From positions 1-63,701 of the forward strand of contig JACQZZ010000041.1 in assembly GCA_016213625.1 (NCBI GenBank): DNA of 63,701 nucleotides, written 5' to 3'. The position numbers and the translations under genes were made by a program. This stretch comes from Actinomycetota bacterium. GTDB lineage: Bacteria > Actinomycetota > Acidimicrobiia > Acidimicrobiales > Ilumatobacteraceae. Below, piece by piece: positions 43,891-53,338 of this stretch (position 1 is the first letter of the stretch; each line of letters starts with the position of its first letter). The notes beneath the pieces were generated by a model, which had not been told where the DNA came from, did no database searches, and saw only the letters and a program-made list of their open reading frames with translations.

Positions 43891-44187
43891 CAGCGCCCGC
43901 ACCGCCGCGGTCACCGCGGCGCCGATCACGATCACCCCGATCAGCGGCACCTTTCGCCATGCCGCCAGCGCTGCCGCGCCCACCCCGAGCGCGCGTGCGT
44001 CGAGCACCAGTTCCCTTCCCCCGTTGAACGTGTCGTGGACGACGATGCCGGCGAGCAATGCCGCGGGAATGAGGGCGAGGCAGCGCGACAGCACGGGCGG
44101 CAACTCACGGTCGCCGACCACCACCAGGCCGAGCACCTTGAAGAAGTACGCGCTGCCGGCCAGGACGAAGACGAACGTCCAACTCAC
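43885..44187 (-). CDS. azlD: AzlD-like branched-chain amino acid exporter subunit
   Basis: This 100-residue protein has four hydrophobic segments and AYFFKVLGLVVVGDRELPPVLSRCLALIPAALLAGIV, typical of AzlD. GTG at 44187 overlaps the azlC stop as GTGA. AzlCD exports branched-chain amino acids or analogues. Confidence 0.85.
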   Translation of the reverse strand: MSWTFVFVLAGSAYFFKVLGLVVVGDRELPPVLSRCLALIPAALLAGIVVHDTFNGGRELVLDARALGVGAAALAAWRKVPLIGVIVIGAAVTAAVRALG

Positions 44188-44885
44188 GCCACCACCTCCG
44201 ACGAACCGACCGTCTCCGCCGGCTCTGGGATGCCGAACAGCACACCGACCGTCGCGCACAGGATGGGCACTCCCACCGCGGTGAACGGGATCAGCGCCAG
44301 GCAGACCAAGGCGCCGGTGAAGGCTGCACGCCGGGGCACGCGTTCGCGAAGGAGCGGGAAGAGGATGCCGACGAATGCCGCTGGGATGGCGGCGTCGAGT
44401 CCGTAGGTGCGCGGGTCGATCGCCGTGCCGACCAACGCACCGATCAACGTGCCGGTGTTCCAGAACACGTAGACGCTGATGCCCGTCACCCAGAACGCGG
44501 CACGACGATGTTCCGGGTCGTCCTGCGCCACGGCCATCGCGGTGGACTCATCAATGGTGAGCTGCGCCGCCACCAGCCGGGTGCCCAACGAGCCGCGCAG
44601 GTGTCGCGACATCGCGAGCCCGTAGACCCCGTTGCGTGCGGCCAGCAGCGCGGCGCCACCGAACGCGGACGCGGCCGAGCCGCCCGAGCCGATGACGCTG
44701 ACCGCGGAGAACTGCGACGCCCCGGTGAACACCAGCAGCGACATGGCACAGGTCTGAGCGACCGACGCCCCTGCGCTGACGGAACTGACACCGAACGCGA
44801 TGGCGAACACGCCCACCGCGAACCCCAGCGTGACGCACGCACCGATCACCTGTCGCATGCGCGAGTCGCGCAGCATGTGCTTCAC
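44184..44885 (-). CDS. azlC: AzlC-like branched-chain amino acid exporter subunit
   Basis: This 233-residue membrane protein has the AzlC features MSLLVFTGASQFSAVSVIGSGG and AARNGVYGLAMSRHLRG. The GTG at 44885 overlaps the glgB stop codon as GTGA; an ATG three codons later is an alternative. It forms the larger half of the AzlCD exporter. Placement directly behind glgB is probably operon convenience rather than a shared pathway. Confidence 0.88.
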   Translation of the reverse strand: MKHMLRDSRMRQVIGACVTLGFAVGVFAIAFGVSSVSAGASVAQTCAMSLLVFTGASQFSAVSVIGSGGSAASAFGGAALLAARNGVYGLAMSRHLRGSLGTRLVAAQLTIDESTAMAVAQDDPEHRRAAFWVTGISVYVFWNTGTLIGALVGTAIDPRTYGLDAAIPAAFVGILFPLLRERVPRRAAFTGALVCLALIPFTAVGVPILCATVGVLFGIPEPAETVGSSEVVA

Positions 44886-46756
44886 GGTCGACGCGACCCC
44901 AACCACACCACCGACAACGGCGGGATGTCGAGCGCTGCCGAGGCCGGCTGGTGCTGCCAGGGGGTGTCGGCCGAGGCGGTGAACGTGGTGGAGCCGTCGA
45001 TGGAGTAGCCGCTGAACCCGCTGCCGCCCCACGCGGGTGAGTCGGTGTCGAGCAGCAACTGCCACTCGCCGGCCCACGGCAGGCCCACCAGGTAGCCGGA
45101 CCTGGGCACGGGCGTGAAGTTGGCGATGCAGGCCAGCGCGGTGCCGCCGGCGTACCCCCACCGCAGGAACGCGAACATCGAGTGATCGGCGTCGTCGGCA
45201 TCGAGCCACTGGAACCCTGTGGGTTCGTGGTCACGTTCGTAGATGGCCGGCCATTCGCGGCACAGCCGATTCATGTCGGCGAGCAGGTCGCGCACGCCGC
45301 GGTGGGGAGCATGGTCGAGCAGGTGCCACGGCAGACCCGTGCTCTCCGTCCACTCGGTGAACGGAGCCATCTCCGCGCCCATGAAGAGCAGGGGCGCACC
45401 GGGCAGTGCCCACATCCAGCCGTACAACGCGCGGAGGTTGGCGAAGCGCTGCCAGTCGTCGCCGGGCATCTTGCCCAGCAGGCTGCCCTTGCCGTGCACC
45501 ACTTCGTCGTGGCTGAGCGGCAGCACGAACCGCTCGGTGAACGCGTAGAGCAGACCGAAGGTGAGCTCGTTGTGGTGCCACTTGCGGTGCACCGGGTCTT
45601 CCTGGATGTAGCTGAGCGTGTCGTGCATCCAGCCCATGTTCCACTTGTGGCTGAACCCGAGGCCGCCGTCGCGCACCGGCGCGGTGACCATCGGCCAGGC
45701 CGTGCTCTCCTCGGCGATGACCATCGCGGTGGGCTCCTCGACATCGACCACCGAGGTGAGCTCCTTCAGGAACTGCACCGCGTCGAGGTTCTCGCGGCCG
45801 CCGTACTGGTTCGGCACCCACTCACCGTGCTTGCGCGAGTAGTCGAGATACAACATGCTCGCCACCGCGTCGACGCGCAGGCCATCGATGTGGAACTCGT
45901 GCAGCCAGTACAGGGCATTGGTGACGAGGAAGTTGCGCACTTCGGTGCGGCCGTAGTTGAAGACGTACGTACCCCAGTCGGGGTGTTCACCCTGGCGCGG
46001 GTCGGCGTGCTCGTAGAGCGCCGTGCCGTCGAATCTGGCCAGGCTCCAGTCGTCCTTCGGGAAGTGGGCGGGCACCCAGTCCATCAGCACACCGATGCCA
46101 CGCTGGTGCAGCGTGTCGACGAACGCGCGCAGGTCGTCGGGCGTTCCGAACCTCGCGGTCGGCGAGTAGTAGCCGGTGACCTGATAGCCCCACGACGGTG
46201 CGAACGGGTGCTCGGCGAGCGGCAACAGCTCCACATGGGTGAACCCGAGCGCGCCCACGTGATCGGCCATCTGCTGACCGAGCTCGCGGTACCCACCCAT
46301 GCCGACGCGCCACGACCCGAGATGCGCTTCGTAGATGCGCAACGGCTGGCCCACCGCCTTGGACCGTGACGTCATCCACTGGTCGTCACCCCACGTGTGT
46401 GCGCTGGGGTGGGGCACCACGCTGGCGTTCGACGGCGGCACCTCCGACTGGCGCGCCATCGGATCGGCCTTCACCGTGGTGCGACCGTCCTTGGCGACCA
46501 CGGCGTACTTGTAGCACTGGCCGGCAGTGGCCTCTGCGCACACGCCGGCCCAGATGCCCGACGATCCCTGCGGCTCCAGCGCGGTGCCGTCGCCCCATCC
46601 GTTCCAGTCGCCGATGGCGTACACCGACTTCGCGTTCGGCGCCCAGACGGCGAACCGCACCCCGCCACCGTCCTGGGGGTGCGCCCCGAGGAACTCCCAG
46701 AGGCGACGGTGCGACCCCTCGCCGAACAGATACAGATCGAGATCCGACAACAGCAC
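44882..46756 (-). CDS. glgB: 1,4-alpha-glucan branching enzyme (GH13)
   Basis: This 624-residue enzyme has a CBM48 domain near its start (VRFAVWAPNAKSVYAIGDWNGW) and a GH13 catalytic barrel. The nucleophile Asp is in LRVDAVASMLYLDYS and the acid Glu in MVIAEESTAWP. A long upstream open frame exists, but the GTG at 46756 lies exactly 6 bases after TACGCT, so I take it as the start. It lacks the extra N-terminal CBM of longer GlgB proteins. It adds alpha-1,6 branches to glycogen and diverges from the GT4 gene. Confidence 0.93.
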   Translation of the reverse strand: MLLSDLDLYLFGEGSHRRLWEFLGAHPQDGGGVRFAVWAPNAKSVYAIGDWNGWGDGTALEPQGSSGIWAGVCAEATAGQCYKYAVVAKDGRTTVKADPMARQSEVPPSNASVVPHPSAHTWGDDQWMTSRSKAVGQPLRIYEAHLGSWRVGMGGYRELGQQMADHVGALGFTHVELLPLAEHPFAPSWGYQVTGYYSPTARFGTPDDLRAFVDTLHQRGIGVLMDWVPAHFPKDDWSLARFDGTALYEHADPRQGEHPDWGTYVFNYGRTEVRNFLVTNALYWLHEFHIDGLRVDAVASMLYLDYSRKHGEWVPNQYGGRENLDAVQFLKELTSVVDVEEPTAMVIAEESTAWPMVTAPVRDGGLGFSHKWNMGWMHDTLSYIQEDPVHRKWHHNELTFGLLYAFTERFVLPLSHDEVVHGKGSLLGKMPGDDWQRFANLRALYGWMWALPGAPLLFMGAEMAPFTEWTESTGLPWHLLDHAPHRGVRDLLADMNRLCREWPAIYERDHEPTGFQWLDADDADHSMFAFLRWGYAGGTALACIANFTPVPRSGYLVGLPWAGEWQLLLDTDSPAWGGSGFSGYSIDGSTTFTASADTPWQHQPASAALDIPPLSVVWLGSRRP

Positions 46757-46762
46757 ATGGCC

Positions 46763-46768
46763 AGCGTA
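46763..46768 (-). promoter_or_regulatory. -10 box TACGCT of glgB
   Basis: TACGCT on the minus strand ends 6 bases before GTG 46756. Confidence 0.5.
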
Positions 46769-46806
46769 CGACACACACCGCACCGTCCACGCAGGTGGTG
46801 CGCTGC

Positions 46807-46812
46807 TACGTT
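46807..46812 (+). promoter_or_regulatory. -10 box TACGTT of the GT4 gene
   Basis: TACGTT ends 6 bases before GTG 46819, giving a second leaderless start in the 62-bp divergent gap with glgB. Confidence 0.5.
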
Positions 46813-46818
46813 CCCACT

Positions 46819-47973
46819 GTGCGCGTGCTGATGCTCTCGTGGGAGTACCCACCACTGGTGGTCGGAGGCATCGCCGCACATGTGGAAGGCCTCGCTCGCG
46901 CGATGCACCGCGCCGGCCACGACGTGGTGGTGTGCAGCCTGCATCACCCTGGCGTGCCCGACGACACGGTGGTCGACGGAGTGCGCGTCGTGCGCGCGGA
47001 TCCCGCGTTGCCGTGGTTGCCCGACGACAGCCTCGTGGCGCGCATGGCGTCGGCCAATCACCAACTGGTGCAGCTCGCTGCGTCGTTGCGCGACTGGCGG
47101 CCGGATGTGGTGCACGCGCACGACTGGCTGGTCGCCTGGGCAGGCGACACCCTGAAGACATTGTTCGGTGTGCCGCTCGTGGCCACCATCCACGCCACCG
47201 AACGCGGCCGTCACGGCGGACACGTGCCCCCGGGATTGCCCGGCGAGGTGAACTCCATCGAGTGGTGGCTGACGTATCAGGCCCGAGAGGTCATCGCCTG
47301 CTCGCGCTTCATGGTGCGCGAGGTGGTGCAGGGCTTCGAACTGCCGCCCGAGAAGGTGCACCTCGTACCCAACGGCGTCGACGTCGATCAGTGGACCCGA
47401 CACGACGACGCCCCACCGGCCGCTCGCGAACCGCTGGTGGTGGCATGGGGCCGCATCCAGTACGAGAAGGGCTTCCAGGTGCTCGCGCGAGCCATCGGGG
47501 AACTGCGGCAGCGGGTGCCCGGCATCCAGTGCGTCATCGCCGGGCGGGGCACCTACCTCGCCGAGTTGCAGACCCAACTCGACATGGAGGGTGTCAGCGA
47601 CCTGGTGCACCTCGCCGGCTTCGTCTCCGACGACGACCTCCGGCTGTTGCTCCGTCGGTCGGGGTGCGTGGTCATCCCCTCGCTGTACGAACCGTTCGGG
47701 ATCGTGGCGTTGGAGGGCATGGCGGCCGGCGCGCCCACCATCGTGGCCCGCACGGGTGGGCTGGCCGAGATCGTCGAGGGCACGGGTGCAGGAGTGCTCT
47801 TCGAGCCGGGCAACCACCACGAACTGGCCGACCGCATCGCCGAAGTGCTGGCCGATGCCGGCGGCGCCGAACAACTGCGGACGAACGCCGCCTCGCTGCT
47901 ACGTCGCACCTATTCGTGGGATGCCATCGCCGCCGCGACCGTCGAGGTGTACCGCACCGCCGTCACCGACTGA
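46819..47973 (+). CDS. GT4 family alpha-glucan glycosyltransferase (GlgA/GlgM/Rv3032-like)
   Basis: This 384-residue GT-B enzyme begins RVLMLSWEYPPLVVGGIAAHV, the donor/acceptor Gly-rich motif of bacterial glucan synthases, and has HAHDWLVAWAG, the linker GRIQYEKGFQVL and the donor-binding EPFGIVALEGMAAG. Relatives elongate glycogen or the mycobacterial methylglucose lipopolysaccharide, or make maltose-1-phosphate. Context with glgB and glgP supports alpha-1,4-glucan synthesis; the exact product cannot be read. Confidence 0.88.
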   Translation: MRVLMLSWEYPPLVVGGIAAHVEGLARAMHRAGHDVVVCSLHHPGVPDDTVVDGVRVVRADPALPWLPDDSLVARMASANHQLVQLAASLRDWRPDVVHAHDWLVAWAGDTLKTLFGVPLVATIHATERGRHGGHVPPGLPGEVNSIEWWLTYQAREVIACSRFMVREVVQGFELPPEKVHLVPNGVDVDQWTRHDDAPPAAREPLVVAWGRIQYEKGFQVLARAIGELRQRVPGIQCVIAGRGTYLAELQTQLDMEGVSDLVHLAGFVSDDDLRLLLRRSGCVVIPSLYEPFGIVALEGMAAGAPTIVARTGGLAEIVEGTGAGVLFEPGNHHELADRIAEVLADAGGAEQLRTNAASLLRRTYSWDAIAAATVEVYRTAVTD

Positions 47974-48038
47974 TCGCGTCGACCCAGGTCAGACCCCTCG
48001 TTCGGAGGCGGCGGGCATCTCACCCCCGCGGACGCGAT

Positions 48039-48044
48039 TATCCT
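48039..48044 (+). promoter_or_regulatory. -10 box TATCCT of glgP
   Basis: TATCCT ends 7 bases before the ATG at 48052. Confidence 0.5.
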
Positions 48045-48051
48045 TTCCCGA

Positions 48052-50514
48052 ATGCGTTCCGTGCGACAGTTCAACGTGGTCCCCGCGATTCCGGCCCCTC
48101 TGCAAACGCTTGCAGAGGTGGCGTCCAACCTTCGTTGGACGTGGGACCGCGACACGCAGGCGCTGTTCGAGCAGCTCGACCCTGCCGCGTGGAAGGCCAC
48201 CGGGCGCGACCCCCTTCGCCTGTTGGCCACCATCTCCGCCAGTCGCTGGGCGCAACTGGCGGCCGACCCGCACGTCGTCGCCGCCGCCGAGGCCGCCGCC
48301 GAACGACTGCGCGATGCCGTCGAGTCGCCGCGCTGGTTCCAGCTCCGCGAGGGTTCGCCGCTGGGCCAGGTGGCGTACTTCTCCCCCGAGTTCGGGTTGT
48401 CCGAGACCCTGCCGCAGTACTCGGGCGGTCTCGGCGTGCTCGCCGGCGACCACCTGAAGGCGGCCTCCGACCTGGGCCTGCCGCTGGTGGCAGTGGGCCT
48501 GCTGTACGCGGAGGGCTACTTCCGTCAGCGGCTGAACGCCGACGGGGTGCAGGAAGAGCGCTACCCACCGCTCGATCCCCATGGCCTCGCGCTCACTCCC
48601 ACCGGGGTGCAGGTGAGCGTGGAGCTCGGTGACGACCACGTGCGCATCAACGTGTGGCAGGTGAAGGTCGGCCGCATCCAGCTGTACCTGCTCGACACCA
48701 ACGTGGAGGGCAACTCCCCCGAGGGCGCCGCCGTCACCGACCGCCTCTACGGCGGCGACAAGGAACACCGCATCCGTCAGGAGATCGTGCTCGGCATCGG
48801 AGGCGTGCGTGCCCTGCGCGCGCTGGGCTGCGACCCGCAGGTGTTCCACACCAACGAGGGTCACGCGGGCTTCCTGTCGCTCGAACGCATCCGCGAACTC
48901 GTCACCACCGACGGCATCTCGTTCGCCGAAGCCGTCGAGGCCGTGCGCGCCGGCGGCGTGTTCACCACGCACACTCCCGTGCCCGCCGGCATCGACCAGT
49001 TCCCACGCGAGCTGATGGCGAAGTACTTCACCCAGTACGCCACCTCGTTGGGCATCACCTTCGAGCAGCTGATGACCGTCGGCAAGCGCGACCACCAGGA
49101 TGACGACACCTTCAACATGGCGGTCATGGGGTTGCGCCTCGCCGGCCGCAGCAACGGCGTCGCCCAGCTACACGGTGCGGTCAGCCGCCAGATGTTCAAC
49201 GACCTGTGGCCCGACGTGCCGGTCGACGAGGTGCCCATCGGCGCCATCACCAATGGCGTGCACGCTCACACCTGGGTGGGTGACCACATCGCCGCGCTGA
49301 TGGCCAAGAGCGTCGGGCCGGTGTGGGACGGTGCCGACCACGCGTCGTGGGCCGGCGTCGACCACCTCGACCCCGCCGAGGTGTGGGCCGCACGCGCCAA
49401 GGCGCGCGCCGAGCTGGTGGCGTTCGTGCGCTCCCGGATGGGCGATGCACTGCTCGATCCGAAGGCACTCACCATCGGCTTCGCCCGTCGCTTCGCCACC
49501 TACAAGCGCGCCACGCTGCTGCTGTCGCAACCCGATCGACTGCGCAAGATGCTGCTGTCCACCGATCGTCCGGTGCAGTTCGTGTTCGCCGGCAAGGCCC
49601 ACCCGCAGGACCAACCGGGCAAGGACATGATCCGCGACATCGAGCTGTTCGCACGCCAGCTCGACGTGAACCATCGGTTCGTGTTCCTTCCCGACTACGA
49701 CATGGCCATCGCGCGCATGATGTACCACGGCGTCGACGTGTGGTTGAACAATCCCCGTCGCCCGCTCGAGGCGTGCGGCACCAGCGGCATGAAGGCGGCG
49801 CTCAACGGCGCGCTCAACTGCAGCATCCTCGACGGCTGGTGGGACGAATGCTACGACGGCCAGAACGGCTGGGCCATCAACTCCGCCGACGACGACCCCG
49901 ACCTGGGGCGCCGCGATGCTCGCGAGGCCACCAGCCTGTTCGGTCTGCTCGAGCGCGAGCTCGTGCCGCTGTTCTACGACCGCCCCGAAGGCCTGCCCAT
50001 CGGGTGGATCGAGAAGATGCAGCACAACTGGAAGTCGCTGGGCCCGTTCGTCACCGCCGCCCGCATGGTGCGCAACTACACCACCGAGCTCTACGAGCCC
50101 GCCGCCGCGAGCTCGCGCCACGCCCTCGCCGACCATGCTCGCGCCGCCCGCGACCTCGCGGCATGGAAGCTGCGGGTGCGCGCGGCGTGGCCGGTGGTGA
50201 AGGTGTTCGACATCGAGTGCGACACCACGCCGGCGCACGAGGGCGACCAGCGCCACGTGCGCGCGCATGTGGAGATCGACGGGCTCGAGGAGTCGTCGGT
50301 CACGGTGCAGGCGCTGCACGGCCCCATCGATTCCGAGGGCGAGTTCATCGGTGCACCGCTCATCGTCACGCTGAGGCACACCGGTCCGGGCGTGTGGGAG
50401 GCCGACTACATCGTCGGCGAAGCCGGGCCGTACGGCATCACCGTGCGCGCGCTGCCGTCGCACCCCGACCTCATCTCGCCCGTCGAGATGGGCTCCATCG
50501 CCTGGGCCTCCTGA
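48052..50514 (+). CDS. glgP: Alpha-glucan (glycogen/maltodextrin) phosphorylase, GT35
   Basis: This 820-residue enzyme has the N-terminal DUF3417-type lead (LQTLAEVASNLRWTWD) of actinobacterial phosphorylases, AYFSPEFGLSETLPQYSGGLG, and the PLP lysine segment ACGTSGMKAALNGALN. It releases glucose-1-phosphate from alpha-1,4-glucan ends. Regulatory phosphorylation sites of animal enzymes are absent. With glgB and the GT4 enzyme it makes a synthesis/breakdown set for storage glucan. Its stop pairs weakly with that of the convergent acyltransferase gene. Confidence 0.95.
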   Translation: MRSVRQFNVVPAIPAPLQTLAEVASNLRWTWDRDTQALFEQLDPAAWKATGRDPLRLLATISASRWAQLAADPHVVAAAEAAAERLRDAVESPRWFQLREGSPLGQVAYFSPEFGLSETLPQYSGGLGVLAGDHLKAASDLGLPLVAVGLLYAEGYFRQRLNADGVQEERYPPLDPHGLALTPTGVQVSVELGDDHVRINVWQVKVGRIQLYLLDTNVEGNSPEGAAVTDRLYGGDKEHRIRQEIVLGIGGVRALRALGCDPQVFHTNEGHAGFLSLERIRELVTTDGISFAEAVEAVRAGGVFTTHTPVPAGIDQFPRELMAKYFTQYATSLGITFEQLMTVGKRDHQDDDTFNMAVMGLRLAGRSNGVAQLHGAVSRQMFNDLWPDVPVDEVPIGAITNGVHAHTWVGDHIAALMAKSVGPVWDGADHASWAGVDHLDPAEVWAARAKARAELVAFVRSRMGDALLDPKALTIGFARRFATYKRATLLLSQPDRLRKMLLSTDRPVQFVFAGKAHPQDQPGKDMIRDIELFARQLDVNHRFVFLPDYDMAIARMMYHGVDVWLNNPRRPLEACGTSGMKAALNGALNCSILDGWWDECYDGQNGWAINSADDDPDLGRRDAREATSLFGLLERELVPLFYDRPEGLPIGWIEKMQHNWKSLGPFVTAARMVRNYTTELYEPAAASSRHALADHARAARDLAAWKLRVRAAWPVVKVFDIECDTTPAHEGDQRHVRAHVEIDGLEESSVTVQALHGPIDSEGEFIGAPLIVTLRHTGPGVWEADYIVGEAGPYGITVRALPSHPDLISPVEMGSIAWAS

Positions 50515-50529
50515 CGCCGACCCGCGAGG

Positions 50530-52530
50530 TCAGCCTCGGGCGACCTGCATGATCAAGGGGCCCATGTAGCGCTCGGCCACGTCGAGGGCTGCCTCGGGTT
50601 CGAAGTGGAGCCCATCGGGACGCATGGCCAGGTCCTCGCCGTGTGCGGCGACCCAGTCGTCGAGGCGCACCACGTCGATCGCATCGGGGTGCTGCGCCGC
50701 GGTGTCCAGGATGGTGTCGACGAACACCTCCCAATCGGCAGGGTCGAGCGGATCGAAGGCACTGCGCGGCCACAGTTCGTTGGGGAACGGCGGCACCACC
50801 CACACGATGTGACGCACTCCGGCGGCGATGAGCCGATCGGCCATGTCGCGGTAGGCGGCGGCGAGCCGCTCCGCATAGCGCGGGTCGATGGGTCGCAGGC
50901 TGCCCTCGGTGTCGTTCCACACCCGCTCGACGACGTCGGGGATGGTGATCATGATCGTCACCACCTCCGGCACCTGCGACTCGAGCAGCTTCGGCAGCTC
51001 CACGTCGAGCGACCTCGCGCACGCCTTCTCGAACGCCCGATCGTCATCACCGAGCATGGTGGAGTCGCGCACCAGCCCGCACCCCACCGCGGCGATCGAC
51101 GCCACCTGCATCTGATCGGGCCGCGCCTCGGCCCAGTCGGAGATGCCCTCGGCGAGGGCCACCATCGTGGAGTCGCCCAACAACAGCACGGTGACCGGGC
51201 CCGTCGGTGGCGGTGTCGTGGACGGCGGGGGCACGGTTGCCCCCACCGAGGTCGTCGCAGCGGCTGAGCCGTCGGTGGGTGACTCGGTGGTGGTGGTGGC
51301 CACCGACGAGGTCGGCGCGATCGTGGTGGTGGAGGCGAACGTGGCCGGCACCTCGGTCTCGCCGCTGAAGACGGGCACCGGCGCGGGGACCACGGCGAAC
51401 ACCAACGCCGTCACTGCGGCGATGGCGGCCAAGGTGGTGACGGCCACCTTCCGCCCGGGCGACCGCCCGTGGCGGATGGGCTGTTCGAACAGGTGGTACG
51501 AGGCGACCGCGATGACCATCGTGACCGCGATGCGGATGGCGAACAGGCCCCACAACCCGGCGTCGACGCGCCGGTCGTCGATGATCGCGAACACCGGCCA
51601 GTGGTACAGGTAGACGCCGTAGCTGATGCGTCCGAGATAGGCCAGCGGGGCCACGCCAAGCACGGTGCGCAAGGGGCTCGCGGCCTGCAACCCTGCGATG
51701 AGCGCCGCCGACGCGAGGGCGAACACGCCGAGCCAACCCGTGTAGGCGGGGCCGCTGCCGGAGGGCCAGGTGATCGATGCCCACACGATGACCGCGAGCC
51801 CGGTCAACCCCAGCCACGGCAGGCCGCGCCAGCTCCATCGACGTCCGGACATCACGACGGCGAGCGCGGCACCCACCAGGATCTCACCGAGCCGTGCGGG
51901 TGTGGCCCAGTAGGCGGCGTCGGGGCCCCACACGTGGGCGATGATCGGCGCGGCTGCCATGCCGGCGAGGGCCAGCGTCACGATGCCGCGCCGCACAGAG
52001 CGCGGCGACCGTCCGCGAGCGAGCAACACCATGCACACGAGCGGCCACACCCAGTAGAACTGTTCCTCCACCGACAGCGACCAGAAGTGATCGACGGGCC
52101 CGAGCTGGCCGCCGCTGCGGGCGATGAGATCGGCGTAGCTGGTGCCGTTCGCCAACGCGTTCCAGTTGGCCACTTGGAAGAGCGACGCGAGGATGTCGCG
52201 CCGTACATGCGGCAATCCGCCGAACTCGCCCATTGCTGCAGCCACCGAGACCGCGGCGAGGCACAGCAGGCTGGCCGGCATCAAGCGCCGCACGCGGCGC
52301 GCGTAGAAGCGCGACGCGGAGATACCGCCGGTGTCGTCGTGCTCGGACACGAGCAGACCGGTGATGAGGAACCCCGACAGGGTGAAGAACACCGACACGC
52401 CGACGTAGCCACCGGTCATCCACGTGAACCCTCCGTGGAACAGCAGCACCATGGCCACCGACACCCCGCGCACGCCGTCGAGCGCTGGTTGATGGGCGCG
52501 ACGAGTGAGCGACCCGTCGACGCTGTTCAT
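50530..52530 (-). CDS. Acyltransferase family 3 with C-terminal SGNH domain (OafA/OatA-like)
   Basis: This 666-residue protein has about ten membrane helices of the acyltransferase-3 domain, beginning PALDGVRGVSVAMVLLFHGG with the catalytic His, and DHFWSLSVEEQFYWVWPL. A Thr/Ser/Pro-rich linker leads to an extracytoplasmic SGNH hydrolase domain with GDSTM as block I. Such proteins O-acetylate cell-surface glycans or peptidoglycan. It starts three bases after the enoyl-CoA hydratase gene, so the two are probably cotranscribed. Confidence 0.92.
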   Translation of the reverse strand: MNSVDGSLTRRAHQPALDGVRGVSVAMVLLFHGGFTWMTGGYVGVSVFFTLSGFLITGLLVSEHDDTGGISASRFYARRVRRLMPASLLCLAAVSVAAAMGEFGGLPHVRRDILASLFQVANWNALANGTSYADLIARSGGQLGPVDHFWSLSVEEQFYWVWPLVCMVLLARGRSPRSVRRGIVTLALAGMAAAPIIAHVWGPDAAYWATPARLGEILVGAALAVVMSGRRWSWRGLPWLGLTGLAVIVWASITWPSGSGPAYTGWLGVFALASAALIAGLQAASPLRTVLGVAPLAYLGRISYGVYLYHWPVFAIIDDRRVDAGLWGLFAIRIAVTMVIAVASYHLFEQPIRHGRSPGRKVAVTTLAAIAAVTALVFAVVPAPVPVFSGETEVPATFASTTTIAPTSSVATTTTESPTDGSAAATTSVGATVPPPSTTPPPTGPVTVLLLGDSTMVALAEGISDWAEARPDQMQVASIAAVGCGLVRDSTMLGDDDRAFEKACARSLDVELPKLLESQVPEVVTIMITIPDVVERVWNDTEGSLRPIDPRYAERLAAAYRDMADRLIAAGVRHIVWVVPPFPNELWPRSAFDPLDPADWEVFVDTILDTAAQHPDAIDVVRLDDWVAAHGEDLAMRPDGLHFEPEAALDVAERYMGPLIMQVARG

Positions 52531-52533
52531 GGG

Positions 52534-53307
52534 TCAGCGACCAGTGAACTCGGCCTTGCCCGGACCGTGCTCGAGGAAGCTCTGCACGCCGATGCGACTG
52601 TCGTCGGTGTGGAACACGAGCTCGAACAGGCCGCGCTCGAGCCGGAGCCCGGCAGCCAGGTCGGTCTCGATGCCTTCGTCGACGGCTCGCTTCACGAGCG
52701 CCTGTGCCTCGCGGGCACCCTTCGCGCATTCGGCGGCCAGCGCGAGTGCGCGCTCGTGCAGTGCCTCTGGGGCCACCACCTCGTCGGCCAGCCCGATGCG
52801 CAGCGCCTCGTCGGCCTTCACCTGACGCCCGGTGATCATCAGCTCCTTCGCCCGGCTGGCGCCCACCGCGCGAGCGAGGCGCTGCGTGCCGCCACCGCCG
52901 GGGATGATGCCCAGCAGGATCTCGGGTTGACCGAAGACGGCCCTCTCGCTGGCGATGCGATAGTCGCACGCCAAGGCCAACTCGCACCCGCCACCCAGTG
53001 CGTAACCGGACACGGCGGCGATGACGAAACGAGGAATGGCGGCGACGGCGTCGAGCGCACGATGGAAGCCGTCGGTGATGGCCCGACCCTCGGTGGGGCC
53101 GCCGAACTCGCTGATGTCGGCGCCGGCAGCGAAGAGTCGCTCACCGCCCGTGACGACCACGGCTCCGGGCGGATCGTTGGCCAGGGCGACCGCCGCCGCG
53201 CGCAGATCGGCCAACAGCGCCTGCGACAGCGCGTTCACCTTCGGATTGTTCAACGTGACCACTGCGACGCCGTCGTCGCGTCGGTCCACCAGCACCAGAT
53301 CGCCCAT
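52534..53307 (-). CDS. Enoyl-CoA hydratase/isomerase family protein
   Basis: This 257-residue crotonase has the oxyanion-hole segments FAAGADISEFGG and SGYALGGGCELALACDYRIA, with Glu residues in FGQPEILLGIIPGGGGTQRL at the hydratase positions. It should hydrate trans-2-enoyl-CoA in fatty-acid beta-oxidation. The ATG at 53307 lies 7 bases after TAGGGT. The electrons of beta-oxidation would pass through the EtfAB pair encoded elsewhere in the window. Confidence 0.92.
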   Translation of the reverse strand: MGDLVLVDRRDDGVAVVTLNNPKVNALSQALLADLRAAAVALANDPPGAVVVTGGERLFAAGADISEFGGPTEGRAITDGFHRALDAVAAIPRFVIAAVSGYALGGGCELALACDYRIASERAVFGQPEILLGIIPGGGGTQRLARAVGASRAKELMITGRQVKADEALRIGLADEVVAPEALHERALALAAECAKGAREAQALVKRAVDEGIETDLAAGLRLERGLFELVFHTDDSRIGVQSFLEHGPGKAEFTGR

Positions 53308-53314
53308 CCGCAGA

Positions 53315-53320
53315 ACCCTA
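53315..53320 (-). promoter_or_regulatory. -10 box TAGGGT of the enoyl-CoA hydratase gene
   Basis: TAGGGT on the minus strand ends 7 bases before the ATG at 53307. Confidence 0.5.
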
Positions 53321-53338
53321 CTCAGCGATGCCCGGCGC

